From contig NW_009799102.1 of the NCBI RefSeq assembly GCF_000213175.1, positions 962,509 to 1,026,508 of the forward strand: a stretch of 64,000 nucleotides of DNA. Reading direction: 5' to 3'. Of this stretch, positions 1-12,078 are shown one piece after another. Each line of letters opens with the position of its first letter. Positions within the stretch are counted from its first letter, which is position 1. This DNA is from Neurospora tetrasperma FGSC 2508 (Eukaryota > Ascomycota > Sordariomycetes > Sordariales > Sordariaceae). The notes under the pieces were generated by a model that saw only the letters and a program-made list of their open reading frames with translations, searched no databases and was not told the DNA's origin. The translations under genes and the position numbers were made by a program.

Positions 1-607
1 GCCAAGTTGAAGAAGCATGTCGAGCATAAACATTCACATTTCACTTTCAGTCGCTCGGCATGATGAGGTTGGGTTGAGGAACAAGACCGTTACCTTCAAC
101 TTGCCTCACTTGTAAGGTACCATAAGATACTGCCTACGCAGTAGTGTACTGGAAAGCTGATGATTCGATAGTAGATCTGCCAGCCGTCATGTAAGATACA
201 GCAGCTGGCAGCGCTGAGAAACCACGGCCGTCGACCAAAATGAACGGGGCCAGGAACATGCACCGACCGCACCGACGCGTGCCACGGCTGTGGAAATCCT
301 GGACCCTGGCAAGTACCCTCGTACCGATGTGTACCGCCGGCCGGACCCGCTACACTTTTTGATGGCTCGGCGGGACCGCAAAGCAAAGCCGCAAAGTGAA
401 GCGACTCGGACCTCAACGGCGCCGCGCGGGACTAGAAATCACCATTTCGACGACACCCGGACCCGACCTGCCCCGGACCCCGCGACCGCCTGACTTCCCC
501 GCGCTCCGCCCATTCGCGAAATCCCCTCCGGCCTCATCCTCCTCCTCCTCCTCCTCCTCCAGATACCCCAGCGCGCCGGACACCCCCCCACACACACATA
601 CACAACC
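1..607. other. 5' flank of the mitoribosomal gene
   Basis: No convincing gene is seen here. The last 75 bases before the uL24m start are pyrimidine-rich leader, with a (TCC)n run near 536-560 and a short (CA)n run near 586-600, typical of Neurospora 5' UTRs. Open frames in this stretch are short or run antisense into the gene. Confidence 0.6.
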
Positions 608-1896
608 ATGGACAAGCTGCTGCGGCGTGTGCGCATGGCCGAGGGCATGGTTGCCCGCCGCGCCCAGCGCAAGAACGCCCTCCTGAAGCGCATTACAGAG
701 AGAAAGCAGAACAAAAAGAACGGCGAAGCCTTCACTGAAGCCATCCAACAACGAAAGGCCGCCGTCGAAGCTCGCAATGAGGACTGGATGTTGGGTCCCC
801 TCGCCCCCCGCCGCGAACTCGACGAGATAACGCTGAGCAACGGCAACTTCTTCGGCTCCCTCTCCCCCACCCGTGCCCTGCTCGAGAGCGAGGTCTCGGA
901 AGAAGAGAGGAAGGCCCGCGTTGCCTGGTGCGGTTCTCCCAAATTCCTCTGCATTGCCCCCGGCGACCGCGTCGTGGTGATCGAAGGCCACCACAAGAAC
1001 CTTATCGGCACCATCGAGAAGCTCAACACCCGGAACATGACAGTAGAGATCCAATCAGAGAAACTCAAAGTGAGCCCGTCCACCATGTCTTGATCATCAT
1101 GTGCCATCATCACCGTAGATATAAATATGCTCACCAATGTGTTGTATTTCCTTTCCAGACAAACACGACCGTACCCCAGTTTATGCAGAACGACGCCGAC
1201 AAGCCCGTCACGCAAATCTACGCCCGCCTTCCCATCTCCTCGGTGCGCCTCGTCCACCCGCTCAAGGATCCTCAGACGGGCGAGTACCGCGACGTGATCA
1301 TCCGCGAGCTGCGCCCCCGCAACATTGTGCACGACCGCCCCACGCGCACCCGTAGCATGCGCCGCTTCGTCCCCGGCGAGAACATCATCATCCCGTGGCC
1401 CAAGCAGGAACCCATCAAGCGCGAAGACCAGCCGGCCGACACCCTGCGCATCGACGTGGACGAAAAGACCTTTGTGCCCACCCTGTTCCGCCCGCCCGCG
1501 CCCCAGCAGGTCCTCGACGAGCTCCGCAACAAGTACTCCATCTTCCGCACCCGTCATACCCCCGAGTACATTGCCAAGAAGGAGCAGGAGGAGCAGGAGA
1601 AGGAGGCCAAGAAGTCGGCCGCCAAGGCCATGCTCACCCCCGTCCAGGAGTATAACCGGAAGCAGCGCGAGCTGCGCCGTGCTCGTGGCCAGCCGGCGTT
1701 GACGGAGGAGATGCTGGCCAAGATTGGTGAGGTTGTGGCGAGGAATAAGCTCGGACACCACCAGGCCGCCGGGCTCCATCAGCCCAAGGTGAAGGAGGAG
1801 ACGGTGGCACAGATCGAGAAGGCGGTTGAGCAGTTATCGCTTGGTGGGGAGGAGGATGCGGCCACGACGACGAGCCCTGAGCAACCAAAGGTTTAA
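608..1896 (+). CDS. mrpl40: Mitochondrial large-subunit ribosomal protein uL24m (MRPL40 type)
   Basis: Predicted structural protein of the mitochondrial 54S large ribosomal subunit. Two exons, 608-1069 and 1159-1896, give about 399 residues. The intron has a GTGAGC donor and a CTTTCCAG acceptor and joins in phase 0 after EKLK. The N-terminus is basic (MDKLLRRVRMAEG), as expected for mitochondrial import. A KOW/L24-like segment (PGDRVVVIEGHHKNLIGTIE) lies near residues 118-137, followed by the long C-terminal extension normal for fungal mitochondrial L24 proteins, with an Arg-rich and then a Glu/Lys-rich coiled part. The ATG sits in a good context (CAACCATGG) after a pyrimidine-rich leader. 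The gene converges on elp1. The family call rests on the KOW segment plus overall layout; the symbol follows the yeast name. Confidence 0.82.
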
Positions 1897-2704
1897 AGGG
1901 GGTTTTGGATGAATGAATGGGGAGTGTGGGTGTGGTGGAACATGCTTGGCCGTAAAGATTCCTTCCTTAAGAAACTTTGCAAAGTTGAGAAAAGCTTTGT
2001 GCTGAGTGTGAAGAGGAATGAATAATGGGGATCAAGTCTTGACTGGTCGAAAAAAAAGCGGCAGTTCCAAATTTTTGTGTGTATTTTTAGTGTATATGGT
2101 CAAAAAGGTATACAAAATGCATTTGGGTCAGATCAAAAAGGGGGGGCATTAGATGGGCGGAGATACGAGATTCTTCAAGTGGTGTAGAGGATCAAAGACC
2201 CCGAACCTCACACCAAATCGATATGGTCTTTATGTGCCTCCAACCGCAAGCATAGAAAATATCCAACGTATCTCAACTCGGGAGGATGGTATTAGCCGGA
2301 CTTGCGCAGCATTTAATGCGACAATGGGTTCGACTGGGCAGGCAGTTCATATCTGAGCTTTTCCTATAATTCTATTACAGGCAACAAGATCTTTCAACAT
2401 TCTTTTTATCCTTTTCTTGTAAGCTCGATGCGGTTTGTCGAGAAGAGGCTCATATAAACAGCTATGAAGAAAAGAGGTACTTTGCACACCTTTTGTTTTC
2501 TTCTCTATCGTAATTTTGAGACAACCTACCTATGTAATCGGAGAAACTATCAAAATCTTTGTTCTTATTGGTTTTTTTTTGTGTTTTGAGTTCAACATTT
2601 TAGATACTTTCTCCTTCAACAGTAACGACTCAACCCCCTTTTACTTCATCCATCCTTTTCCCTCTCTATCCATACATCCAGCCACCCACAACCCCTTTCT
2701 TTCC
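1897..2704. other. Convergent 3' spacer between mrpl40 and elp1
   Basis: This holds the two 3' UTRs. Poly-A and poly-T patches and polyadenylation-like AT-rich stretches occur, and no coding signal is seen. A longer + strand open frame that starts inside it near 2516 continues antisense through the elp1 C-terminus and is a shadow. Confidence 0.55.
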
Positions 2705-5700
2705 CTAACGACCACCCAACAAACTCAACCTCTCAAACTTCTTCACCACCGGCTTACCCACCCCGCGTCTCATAGCCTCAATACTATCCGCCAACACTGC
2801 ATCACCACCCGTCGGTCTCCACTCAGCACCTTCCCATCCAGCATCCTGCTCTCCTGCTTCCTGCTGTTGCTGTCCATCCTGCTGCTGCTGCTGCTGAGGC
2901 CAAACCTCCTCCACAGCCCTTACACACCCCTCCACAACCTCCGCCATCAACCCCTCCACCGCTCTCGCCCGCTCACTCATCCCCCTCCTCACCAGAGCAC
3001 ACACCAACCTCTCCACCTCCAGTCTCGCACTCCCCTCCACTCTCTCCACCAACCTCCGCACACTATTCACCAGATACTCCTCCTCGTACACCGTCCCCTT
3101 CCGTCCTCTCGCCCGCTTCTTCTCTTCTCGCTTGCGGTTCTTGCTCGTCGCCCGCGACACGTTACTCGCCACCGTGCCCGTTACTTGCGACCCTTTACCG
3201 GTGTAGCGCGTAAACAGCGAAGCGGAGGTGGACACCCTTGACGAGGCAGCTACTGAGATGTCGTCGGGGATGTCTCCACCGGTACCAGTGCGCGCGCCAA
3301 AGGGGTTTTCGCCTTCGTAGAAAGCTAGCGGGTCCTCGGCGGCTTTGAGGCGGAGTTCGGCGATGCGGGGCACTTGGGCTTTAAGTTGCGATTTGCAATC
3401 GGCGAGGAACTCGGTAGAGGAAGAAAAGGCGTCGAGGAGGCCCGGGTCGAGATGGGATTCGAGGAGCTCGGGCTGGGAGTGCAGGGAGATGAGCCGGAAG
3501 GCGTCGGCGAAGAGGTAGCCCTTGCAGAGGGCGGAGATGGCGGAGGGCAAAGAGGCCAGGTGCTCGGCTTGGATGGTGGCGACGGCGGCCCAGTCCTTGG
3601 CTTCGCGGAGGGCGTCGGCGAGGGTGGAGGCGATTTCGTGCCGTTGGTCGGGCGTGAGAGAAGGGTCGAGGGAGGAGGTGAAGAGACATTCGCGCCAGGA
3701 GGAGGTGCCGGCTTTGAGGTAGCATTCGGTCGCGGCTGGGTAGTCGCCTAGGGACTCGTAGGCCAAGCCGGCGTCGCGGAACTTGGAGAGGGAGCGGAGG
3801 TGGGCGGCGTAGAGGGCGGTGATGGTGCGGAGAGGGGTGGGTTCGTTGCGGTAGAGGGCGAGGGCGGAGGGGTAGAGTTGGTGTTTGACTATGTAGGACT
3901 CGACTTCGTCGGAGTAAGTGTTGGCGATGGCCCGGAGGTGGACGAGCGCCTTCTCGTGGAAAGAGAGGTGGTCGTCGATGGTGAATTGCCGGCGGAGAGG
4001 GTCCATCTTGTGCAGCGACTGGATGAAGGGGAGGTATTCACGCGGGTCACGCTGGGATTGTTGGGCGACAAGAAGAGTCAGCTCGAGGTTGTAGAGCGAG
4101 AGGGCGTGGTCGTAGAGTTTGTTGACGTCGACCAGGAAGCAGATATGCTCGACTGCGCGCTCGGCTAGGGTTTCGTCTTCTTCCATGAGGGAGGCGACCA
4201 CCTGCAGACCGTCCGAGAGGGCGGGAGGGTTCTTGCAGACGTGAGCGGTGATGATGTTTTGCAGATTGGCGTTCTTCTTGGCCTTCAAGCTGTGCAGGAC
4301 GGCGTCACAGATGGTGTTGATCTTGCTGGTCTTGGGAGCAGTGGTCAGGGCTGGCTGGATAGGGGCTGTGACGACGCCAGCCTTGGTGTTGCGGTACATG
4401 GTTTGCGTAACATCTTCCTCCTTGAGGGTGGACAGGAAGAGGTCAATGTCGGCTGCGTTCTTGACTTGGTCGAGGAACAGGCCAACGTTCTCAAGCAACT
4501 GCTCAGGGCGGTGATCGTAGAGCAGGTTCATGTCCACACGCTGGGTGCGGCATGTGGTAAAGGCAGCACCGTACTCCTTCTGCTCGACTAGTTGTCTGAT
4601 ACCAGCCAGTACCATGGCGCGTGGATAGATGGTCTCGAGATTACCGCGAGGCATCTGAAGTACGATGCTCATCCTGGAAGGCATAGCCGTGACGAGGCGA
4701 CCTCCGCGCTCAATGCTTCTGCAACGCTCATCGGTCTCGGGGTCATCCAGCGGCACGTCGAGTTCTTCAACATTGGCCGTCAGGTGGATAAACTTGACAA
4801 AGTGATTGCTGGTCGTGTAGATAAGATGCTTGTCCGTGACGACAAAAGATGTGCAATTCTTGACCAACTGACGAGAGTCGGCGTAAAGATGACCATTCCT
4901 AGACAGACCAAAAGCGATGAACTGGTCTTCATAGGTTGTGTAGGTGGCCCATGGGAGGAGAGTAGGAAACTTGCCCAGCACAGTCTCACCATTTTCCACA
5001 GAAACGCGGGTGATGTTGCCCTGGCGATCCTGAACGACTGTACCATCCTCAACCGATGTTTCATCAGCAGAAGTAAGAGTGACAGCCTGCAAACCAGTGC
5101 CAACTTCACCAAGCATCAGTTCTTCGTTAAAGTCCCAGGCGGTGATCTGTAGCTGGAAATCATCCAGCGAGAGTACTTGAACCTGGGAAGGAGCCGCGAA
5201 GGCGATCTGTAGCTGACACTTGTTCTCGAAGTTGTCAAGCGAGATAGTCTTGATCAGCTTCGGAGCGGCACGGTGACCAGCAGGGCCCTGCTTTTCAAGG
5301 GCAAAGAGGTGCATGCCCTTTTGGTGCAAGACAGCCATCTGGAAAGCATCTTTGGAGAAGGCAATGTCCGTTACCGGGTAGTCCACCTCAATATCGTAAA
5401 GAGCCATGGGGGGAGGAACATTGGCCGTTTGGAAAGGAGTGAACTTGATGGTGCGTCCGTCAATGACTGCGACATCTCCCATACCGCCGTACATGGGGCC
5501 ACGGGCAATGGCCAAGACAAATTCGAACCATACCGCTCTTTCTGTGGAGTCGTTAGCCTGTGAACAGAGATGTTTGATAATATGCTTTGGTGTACATACC
5601 CGCAGCGGCTACAGCAAAAAGAAGCGGCTTCTCCGCGTGCCACGAGAACCAAGGGAGTGTCCAGTGGCTTTCACCCTGGAACTGCGACGCGAGCTGAGCA

Positions 5701-6934
5701 TAGTCCGCACAAGGAAGCTCCTGCTTTAAATACCAGTGATAGTTGCCCATGGTATACAGCTGAACCCTGTCTCTCATGATGACAGCGAGAACAGTCGAGT
5801 CCGAGTTCCACTCGAGCGCCAAGTCCTCAGCAACTTCGGGCCGGTCCTGAGGAATCTGGAGAGTAAACTGTCCATGTCTGAGACCGTTTCTCTCAAAGAA
5901 GACGACATCGACATGATCGGAGAACCGTTGGATGCCAGCCATGAGGTTACCCTCGGGCCGCCAGCTGAGACTGCCCTCCAGACCATCAACCGGCTCACTG
6001 ACGCTGTCCAGCTCGCCGTCACGGTTGTACACGCGGATTACTCTGCGGCCGCCGCTCTCTTGAGAGAAGAAGTTGACAGCCACATAGGCGCCGTCACCCC
6101 GCCAGCTGATACTGCATTTTTGGAGGTTGTCGTTGGCGCTGAGTCTGCCCTCGTCTACCTTCTCGGGGATGGTAGGATCCCTAAGAGCCTTGGCCTTGGC
6201 GCCCCTGCCCTGGAACTGCGTCTCCTTCTTACCCCATCCGACGGAGACGTGCTTGGAAAGCTTGAGGTCGTCTTCGGTCATGGTGGCGGAGGTGATGACG
6301 TCGAAGGCGCGGCTCATGAAGAGGACTTTGGCGTCGCCGGTGGCTACGATGAGGAGTTCTTCGTCGGGGGACCAGCGAGCACCGGCGACGGAGGGCTCTA
6401 GGGTGCCGACTATCTCAACGTGAGCCTCGCCAGGGACGCCGTAGTCGTCCTCGACAACGGTAATAATGTCACCGCCGGCCATGATGACGCATGTTGTGAG
6501 GGTGTCGGGGAAGTAGTGCAGGCTCTTGATGGTGTCTGGCTCTGGTTCCGAGCCATTCTGTCTGAGGACAGGCGCGGCATCCCATGATGCTACAAGTTTG
6601 GATTCACTACAGAAGATTGGAACGGAGGCTTAGCTAGTGTTCTATCCATGAAATGACTGAACTACAATATCCAAGCAAAAGAGAAAAAAAAAACAGTACG
6701 AGCACAGTCATCATCATGTATTGTGTGAAGAAGGTCTTACAGGTTCGAAGGTTCAGAAGAGTCCTTCACGAGCCTCACCAGCTCGACTCGGGAAAAGTCT
6801 TGGGTAGGGCCATGAGCAAGGATGATCTCATCGCGAGATACGTCCCAGCAGGAAGCCGAGATGGAGTTGGAGGGCAGGGGCTGTTCTTGACCCGGCCTGT
6901 ATGCGCCGTGCCCGATGTTGCGCAGATTCCGCAT
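2705..6934 (-). CDS. elp1: Elongator complex subunit 1 (Elp1/IKI3/IKAP)
   Basis: Scaffold subunit of Elongator, which with Elp3 makes the cm5U-type modifications at wobble uridine of tRNAs in the cytosol. Exons on the minus strand are 6934-6741, 6606-5600 and 5541-2705, giving 1345 residues, the usual Elp1 size. Intron 1 has donor GTAAGA and acceptor TGTAG; intron 2 is 58 nt with donor GTATGT, branch CTAAC and acceptor CACAG. Phases match at both joints, restoring SNLESKLVASW and AAAERAVWFEF. The N-terminal two thirds are WD40-like beta-propeller sequence, the C-terminal part is helical/TPR-like. A basic patch (SKNRKREEKKRARGRKG, about residues 1196-1216) matches the tRNA-binding basic region known in yeast Elp1. 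The tail carries a Gln-rich insert encoded by a CAG run (plus-strand CTG, 2861-2896). Without the first exon the conserved N-terminus would be lost, so the start at 6934 is preferred over the internal ATG at 6482. Confidence 0.93.
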
Positions 6935-9330
6935 TGCAGCTGGCCGATATGTGTGTCAGGCAACGCCTATTCTCTACCTACACAAAGCTGCTTTCAAGAC
7001 AGCTGGGCTGAGGTGAGGGTAGGAGTCGTTTCGGTCTTTACTGGATGGGCAGATGGGGTACCTAGAGGTTGTATCGAGACTAGTGTGAGATTCAAGGCCA
7101 GCCTTGGTGGTGATGCATGAACGGATATGTGGTTCGACTAAAAGGGGAATAGGTGAAGTCAGAGATTTTGGAGATCTGAGATCGTGTAAGAAGGTCTGTA
7201 TTTGGTTGTATTGTCGGAAACTTTCAACGGCTCAAAGACTGCCCAACGACAACCCCATCTCAGACTGTGAAAATGAAAAAAAAAAAAAAAAAAATAAACT
7301 GACATGAAAATGGTTGAGTGGCAATTACATGTGAACGGAAGATATCTCAAACTTTTGCATTACATTGAGTTGAATGAAGTACATGGAAGTATGTAAGGGC
7401 AGGATGAACAAGTGTATGAGCAGTGTATGTGCAGTGTATGTTCTGTAAGGTGAGGCTTGACGTTTTTGTTGGTATCATCAACAGCCCCGCCTCTGTCACG
7501 ACGTGTGTTATGATGTAGCGAATCAATAAGCAAAGAAACAGAGGGTGGTAAAAGGGACCCAGTACCTACCAGTTAAATGAACCCTTTGAACTGTCTCAAA
7601 GATGTTGACTCTGGGTGGTGAACTTGGTCTCACAACTCAGTTTGATAGACCAGTTAGACGCTGGCAGCCCTGTCACCTTCTAAGACTGGAGGTGAAAAGA
7701 GGGGTTCACTGATTGCAGGGAGCGACAGTTTTGTTTCTTTTGGTTCGGAGTTGCAGTTTCCTGACTTGTGCTTTCAGGATTTCACACTTTTTCGCCCCTC
7801 CTTGACTCCTTCAATTGAGTGATGATTGGACGAATCGCAGTCGAGAAGGCGCCTGTTGCGGCGGGGATCTGGTAGTCTTGTCTAGGCACAGCACAGCGGG
7901 CAGTAGGCGAATCCGGGGTTTGGTCTTAGTTGGTCGAATTGCGCTGAACCCATGCAACTAAGGGTTCGTACTTGAGAATGGATACTCGATCGAGCGATGG
8001 GGTTTTGACCGTGGTAGTATTGAAGATGCAGAAGACGCAGAAGACGACAGTAAATCCAGTTTGCGGCAACAGGAGCTGGCCGAAAAACATCTGATATCGG
8101 AAGAGGGCTTCTGCAGTGCTACAGGTAGGCGCCGTTGAATGCCCTGGATATGCAAATTGATATACACCGGTAGCCAGGAACAGTCATGACAGTCACTGAC
8201 AGTCACTGATAGCACCTGTGTTCTTCGAGTGTCACAACAGCAGGAACACCAAGGGAGATGCTGCTCCAGTCTCAGATTTGTGGGCTTGGGAGAGGGGAGG
8301 AAAACGTCTGCCGTATGTTTCTGGGTACTTTGGCATGCTGCATGTTATGGTGCAACTGTCATGTACTCGGTACTTCAATCAAGTTCATTAAAGTGTGTGC
8401 AGCTGGGTGAGGTCCAGAAGCTTTGGCAAGACTGTGGCGCCACTACGGCTTAAGTCTGACCAATCGCAGAGCATCGCGGTCTGCCGCTTCGCTCCATTTG
8501 CCTGCCATAACCACCTTATTGCACCACCAAAAAAGGGAGAGCGACCCAACAAAAACGAACGACCATCGAACCAAACCAAACCAAGACGGGAGGGAACAGA
8601 ACGATGCGGAGTAAATGTATTGTCGTTTGTAACAAAAAGAAACAAATAAATAAACAAGGCAATTCCACATCCATTCGTTCATCACTGAACCCTCTCTGTC
8701 CATCCGTCACATCATTGCTCCATCGCAGACTCTCCCTCTCCCCTACTTTGACGACTACAACCAGTAGTATCAAAACCCATCAAGCGAGAACGCGAAGAAC
8801 GAGGCGAAACCGACCGGGACGAACTCGGCTTTACACGTTTGGGCGCGTCGGTCGGAGCATTCATTGCACCCGACCATCCATCCTGTGCTGCTAATTGCTA
8901 GTACATATCTGCACCTGGCCCAACACGGCCATCGTCCAAACTCGACCAGTCCAATCTGATATTTATACCCAACCACCGGCCGACACATCGCGGACGGGCC
9001 TCTTCTCTGCTGCATCTTACGTACATCATTGCTCTCCCAACATCTAGGATCTCTATCTGATCTTTGGGGATCAACCTGGCTTCATAACAGCTTGGGGAGC
9101 GTCGTTCCTGTCCCGCATCCCCGCGCGCCGCATCCATACGTCAAATCATACACCAATTGCGGGAGGTTACACCGCTGGCTATCTTAATCACCAAGCTTCC
9201 CCGGATTCTTCTTATCTTGTTAATGTACCCCGGACTGTCACTTTCAACTTGTACATTCATCAATTGCTTCCAACTATACCCATAACCATCCAAGGAGTGA
9301 ATTGAATCCATACTACATACCGTCATCATC
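6935..9330. promoter_or_regulatory. Divergent intergenic region, elp1 / DUF3984-like gene
   Basis: This 2.4 kb spacer separates two divergent genes and must hold both promoters. It contains a 19-A run (7276-7294), one copy of the dispersed motif GGTACCTAGAGGTT (7057-7070), a repeated TGACAGTCACTGA-type direct repeat near 8187-8212, and, from about 8660 to the start codon, a CT/CA-rich leader typical of long Neurospora 5' UTRs. No open frame in it has coding character that I would defend. Confidence 0.5.
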
Positions 9331-10168
9331 ATGGACGTGGCTTACAACCAACACTCGAACGCCGCCCGGCGCAAGAACCGCTCCTCAACAAACCTCAACT
9401 ACCTCTCCCTTGCTCCCTTGACCTCCAAGCTCCCCATCGACAATGATGACTTCCTGGAGCAGTACCACCAGCAATTCGAGCACGTACCTCACAGCACTTC
9501 CTACCTCGCGGGCAAATCTGCTCCAACCACTCCTCGTCTGATCTCCCATTCGCCCGGTCCCCACCCTGCCCGCGCCGCTACCATGACAGGCACCGGTATG
9601 AACCACTCCCGCGGCAAGTCTGCTCCGGCCGCCAGACTACCCAAGTCCAAGTCGACCACCCATCTCGGCAGCAAGAGCGGCGCCGCTTCCCCCACACACA
9701 AGCGCCGAAGTGCCGCTGCCATTGCTGCCGAGAACGAACGCAACTTGTCTGACTGGCTCCTTCGCGCCGGTGCCCTCATCTCCACCGAGACCCGCGAGTC
9801 CAAAGGCCAATCATGGCTCGTCTCCCGCGCCAGCTCAACCTCCCTGACCGGCCTGCACAATGCCGAAGAGGAGGCCTTTGAGCGAGAGCTTGCCCGCGAG
9901 CGTGAACTGCTCCTTCAAAACACCGCTGCCAACGCCGTCTCTCGCAATGCCAGTCGGGCCGCCAGCCGCAATGCCTCGCGACGAGGTAGCATGGTAATCA
10001 ACACCGGCTACAACACCAACATGATCGACGACGAGTATTACACCACCGCCTCACCCATCCACAGCCGTCTGGGCAGCCGCTCCCACAGCCGAACCCAGCT
10101 CGCCCGCACCCCCAACGAGCGTCACGCTTTCGAGCACGGCGCCGGCTACTTCCACCACCACGGCGTGC

Positions 10169-10233
<65 letters not shown>

Positions 10234-10794
10234 CACCATCACCACGAGGTGGGCATCACGGAAGAGGACGACGAGGACAACAACGGGCCTGGTCCGGACT
10301 TTGTTAACCTCGACGAGAAGCTCGAAATGGCCCACTACAACCAGGAACAACTGCTGCTCGACAGTGACGCCGCGTCCTCCATCATTGAGGACGAAATCGC
10401 CGTCCGCCGCCTGGTCAAGGACCGTAACATCGGCTCCTGGTTCGGGCGCGTGCTGGGTGTACAGCTGTTTGCCGTAGAGGAGGAGGACGACGAGGAGGAT
10501 TCCTCAGACTCTGACCGCGATGACGATGACGACGGTCATCTGGCGTATGGTAGTAGCAGACAACACTCGGAGGGACAGTTGACGGAAGATGACGGTGGCT
10601 CGACGACCGAGACAGACTCGTCGAGTGAGGAAAGGAGGAGGCCGCACGAGAAGCAGAGGAAGGACCAGAGGCGGTTTGAAGATGCGCAGCTGTCCAAGCT
10701 GGTGGATGAGCGGGTGCCCCCGCCCAAGGAGGAGGGTGGGACATGGCATGATGCTGCTTGGTTGTTGACTGTTGCTTCCAAGGTCATTTTCTGA
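9331..10794 (+). CDS. Fungal protein of unknown function (DUF3984-like) with poly-Asn tract
   Basis: A single exon encodes 487 residues; the ATG lies in CATCATCATGG at the end of a pyrimidine-rich leader. Function is unknown. The layout fits the fungal DUF3984 family as I recall it: a Ser/Pro/Arg-rich N-terminus with several GKSAP-type repeats, a conserved helical block near residues 140-165 (SDWLLRAGALISTETRES), a Ser/Arg repeat region (NASRAASRNASRRGS), and a second conserved block near 355-380 (DEIAVRRLVKDRNIGSWFGR). Between them is an uninterrupted Asn run at about 281-301 flanked by His residues. The C-terminal third has long acidic Asp/Glu-Ser stretches. No signal peptide or membrane segment is evident. 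The charge pattern suggests an intrinsically disordered nuclear or cytosolic protein; this is inference, and the DUF name should be checked by HMM. Confidence 0.85.
10171..10230 (+). repeat. In-frame (AAC)20 trinucleotide repeat
   Basis: Twenty perfect AAC units followed by AAT and CAC codons encode the poly-Asn/His tract of the DUF3984-like protein. Codon purity shows it is a live microsatellite rather than a selected Asn-rich domain, and its length is likely to vary between strains. Confidence 0.97.
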
Positions 10795-11446
10795 TGGACC
10801 AAGATATGGGTTTGAAATCCACAGAGACAGAAGTTAAAAGCTAACTTGAAAGATACAGACTATGGGAATACAAAGCGGGAAATGGAGTTTGGGTTGGCGG
10901 TTTGCTTGGTTTTATTCTTCCATGTGTACATAGGGGGTTTTGTTTACTTTGTCATCTCATGACTTGATCAGGTAACGGTTGTCCTTTCGAAATACGAATC
11001 ACTTACCTATACGCTCTTTTCGCCCATGTCGGTTATTATGAATGATGGCCCTATATCCACACATATCTTTGGACGAGCATCCTACTTATAAACCATCATT
11101 ATATCGAATCATCTACATAAGCTGCGGTTAAGGTCAATGGCCCTGCTGGTGCTTGCCTCTCCAAGGCATAAACATCGTTTTCATGCCAACCTATCTTTGC
11201 CCATGATGATCTAGATCCCATATCATTTTCTCTTCGATTCCACTACACAACAGGGAAAGACAGGGCTAGAGGAACGTACATGATACTAAAAGTGTTAGAG
11301 GTAACTAGAGTATATACTCTTTGGATACATTACCCCTAGTCGCCACCAAATCCTGACTCTAGAACTACTCCATGTCAATGGACAGACTGGCTGTACATAG
11401 TCCACAACACAAGCACAATGTTTGACAGCAAGTGTTGCCTCTGCCC

Positions 11447-11450
<4 letters not shown>

Positions 11451-11510
<60 letters not shown>
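11451..11510. repeat. (TA)30 dinucleotide microsatellite
   Basis: Thirty perfect TA units lie about 650 bases past the stop of the DUF3984-like gene. Self-complementary TA tracts can extrude as cruciforms and are usually length-polymorphic. Confidence 0.98.
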
Positions 11511-11513
<3 letters not shown>

Positions 11514-11623
11514 TCTTATGAACTACTAATCTATCTACCACTTGAGGTAAAAAATACTCTGAGAGAGAACAAAGTACATCCAAGCCAGTAAATCAATAGT
11601 CAACACATCATCTCCCCCTAGAG

Positions 11624-11645
11624 TAGGTAGGTAGGTAGGTAGGTA
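11624..11645. repeat. (TAGG)n microsatellite
   Basis: Five to six TAGG units. The same tetranucleotide, in either orientation, recurs through the gene-free blocks, for example near 12,685 and in the (CCTA)n run near 57,605. Confidence 0.95.
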
Positions 11646-12008
11646 TTACCAACTAACAACCTCTACCAACAGCCGAATTTCAACTATCTAGTTCCTATCA
11701 GCTTGAGTTTGATATCGCGCCTGTTTCATATCCCTCCTTTTTATATATATCACAATCAGTCATCCTTCCTCCCCCTCCTTCTAACATAATCAATCATCTT
11801 TAATCCTAAACAGCAGAGTCCAAGTGTAGAAGATACACGGTAGGTGCATAGGTAGTTGTGCTTTTTTGTGTCCACGATTATGTCCATGTCTATGTCCATG
11901 TCAATACGATCACGTCACTGACCCTGCTTCCATCCGTAGGGTAGGTAGTAGGTCTACTTAGTCTAGGTACTTAGTCTACTATTTGTTTCCAAGTTCAGGA
12001 AGGCGGCG

Positions 12009-12078
12009 GAGAGCAGAGAGCAGAGAGCAGAGAGCAGAGAGCAGAGAGCAGAGAGCAGAGAGCAGAGAGCAGAGAGCA
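12009..12078. repeat. Minisatellite, ten copies of GAGAGCA
   Basis: Ten perfect, uninterrupted 7-bp units end at GCAGTGGTGG. The lack of any degenerate unit suggests recent expansion. Confidence 0.97.

Noticed and set aside
439-1779. 446-codon minus-strand frame over the mitoribosomal gene
   Set aside because: It is antisense to the well-supported uL24m exons and low in complexity; a shadow of GC-rich codon usage.
2516-3241. 241-codon plus-strand frame at the 3' end of elp1
   Set aside because: It overlaps the conserved ELP1 C-terminus on the opposite strand; composition is His/Leu/Pro-rich noise.
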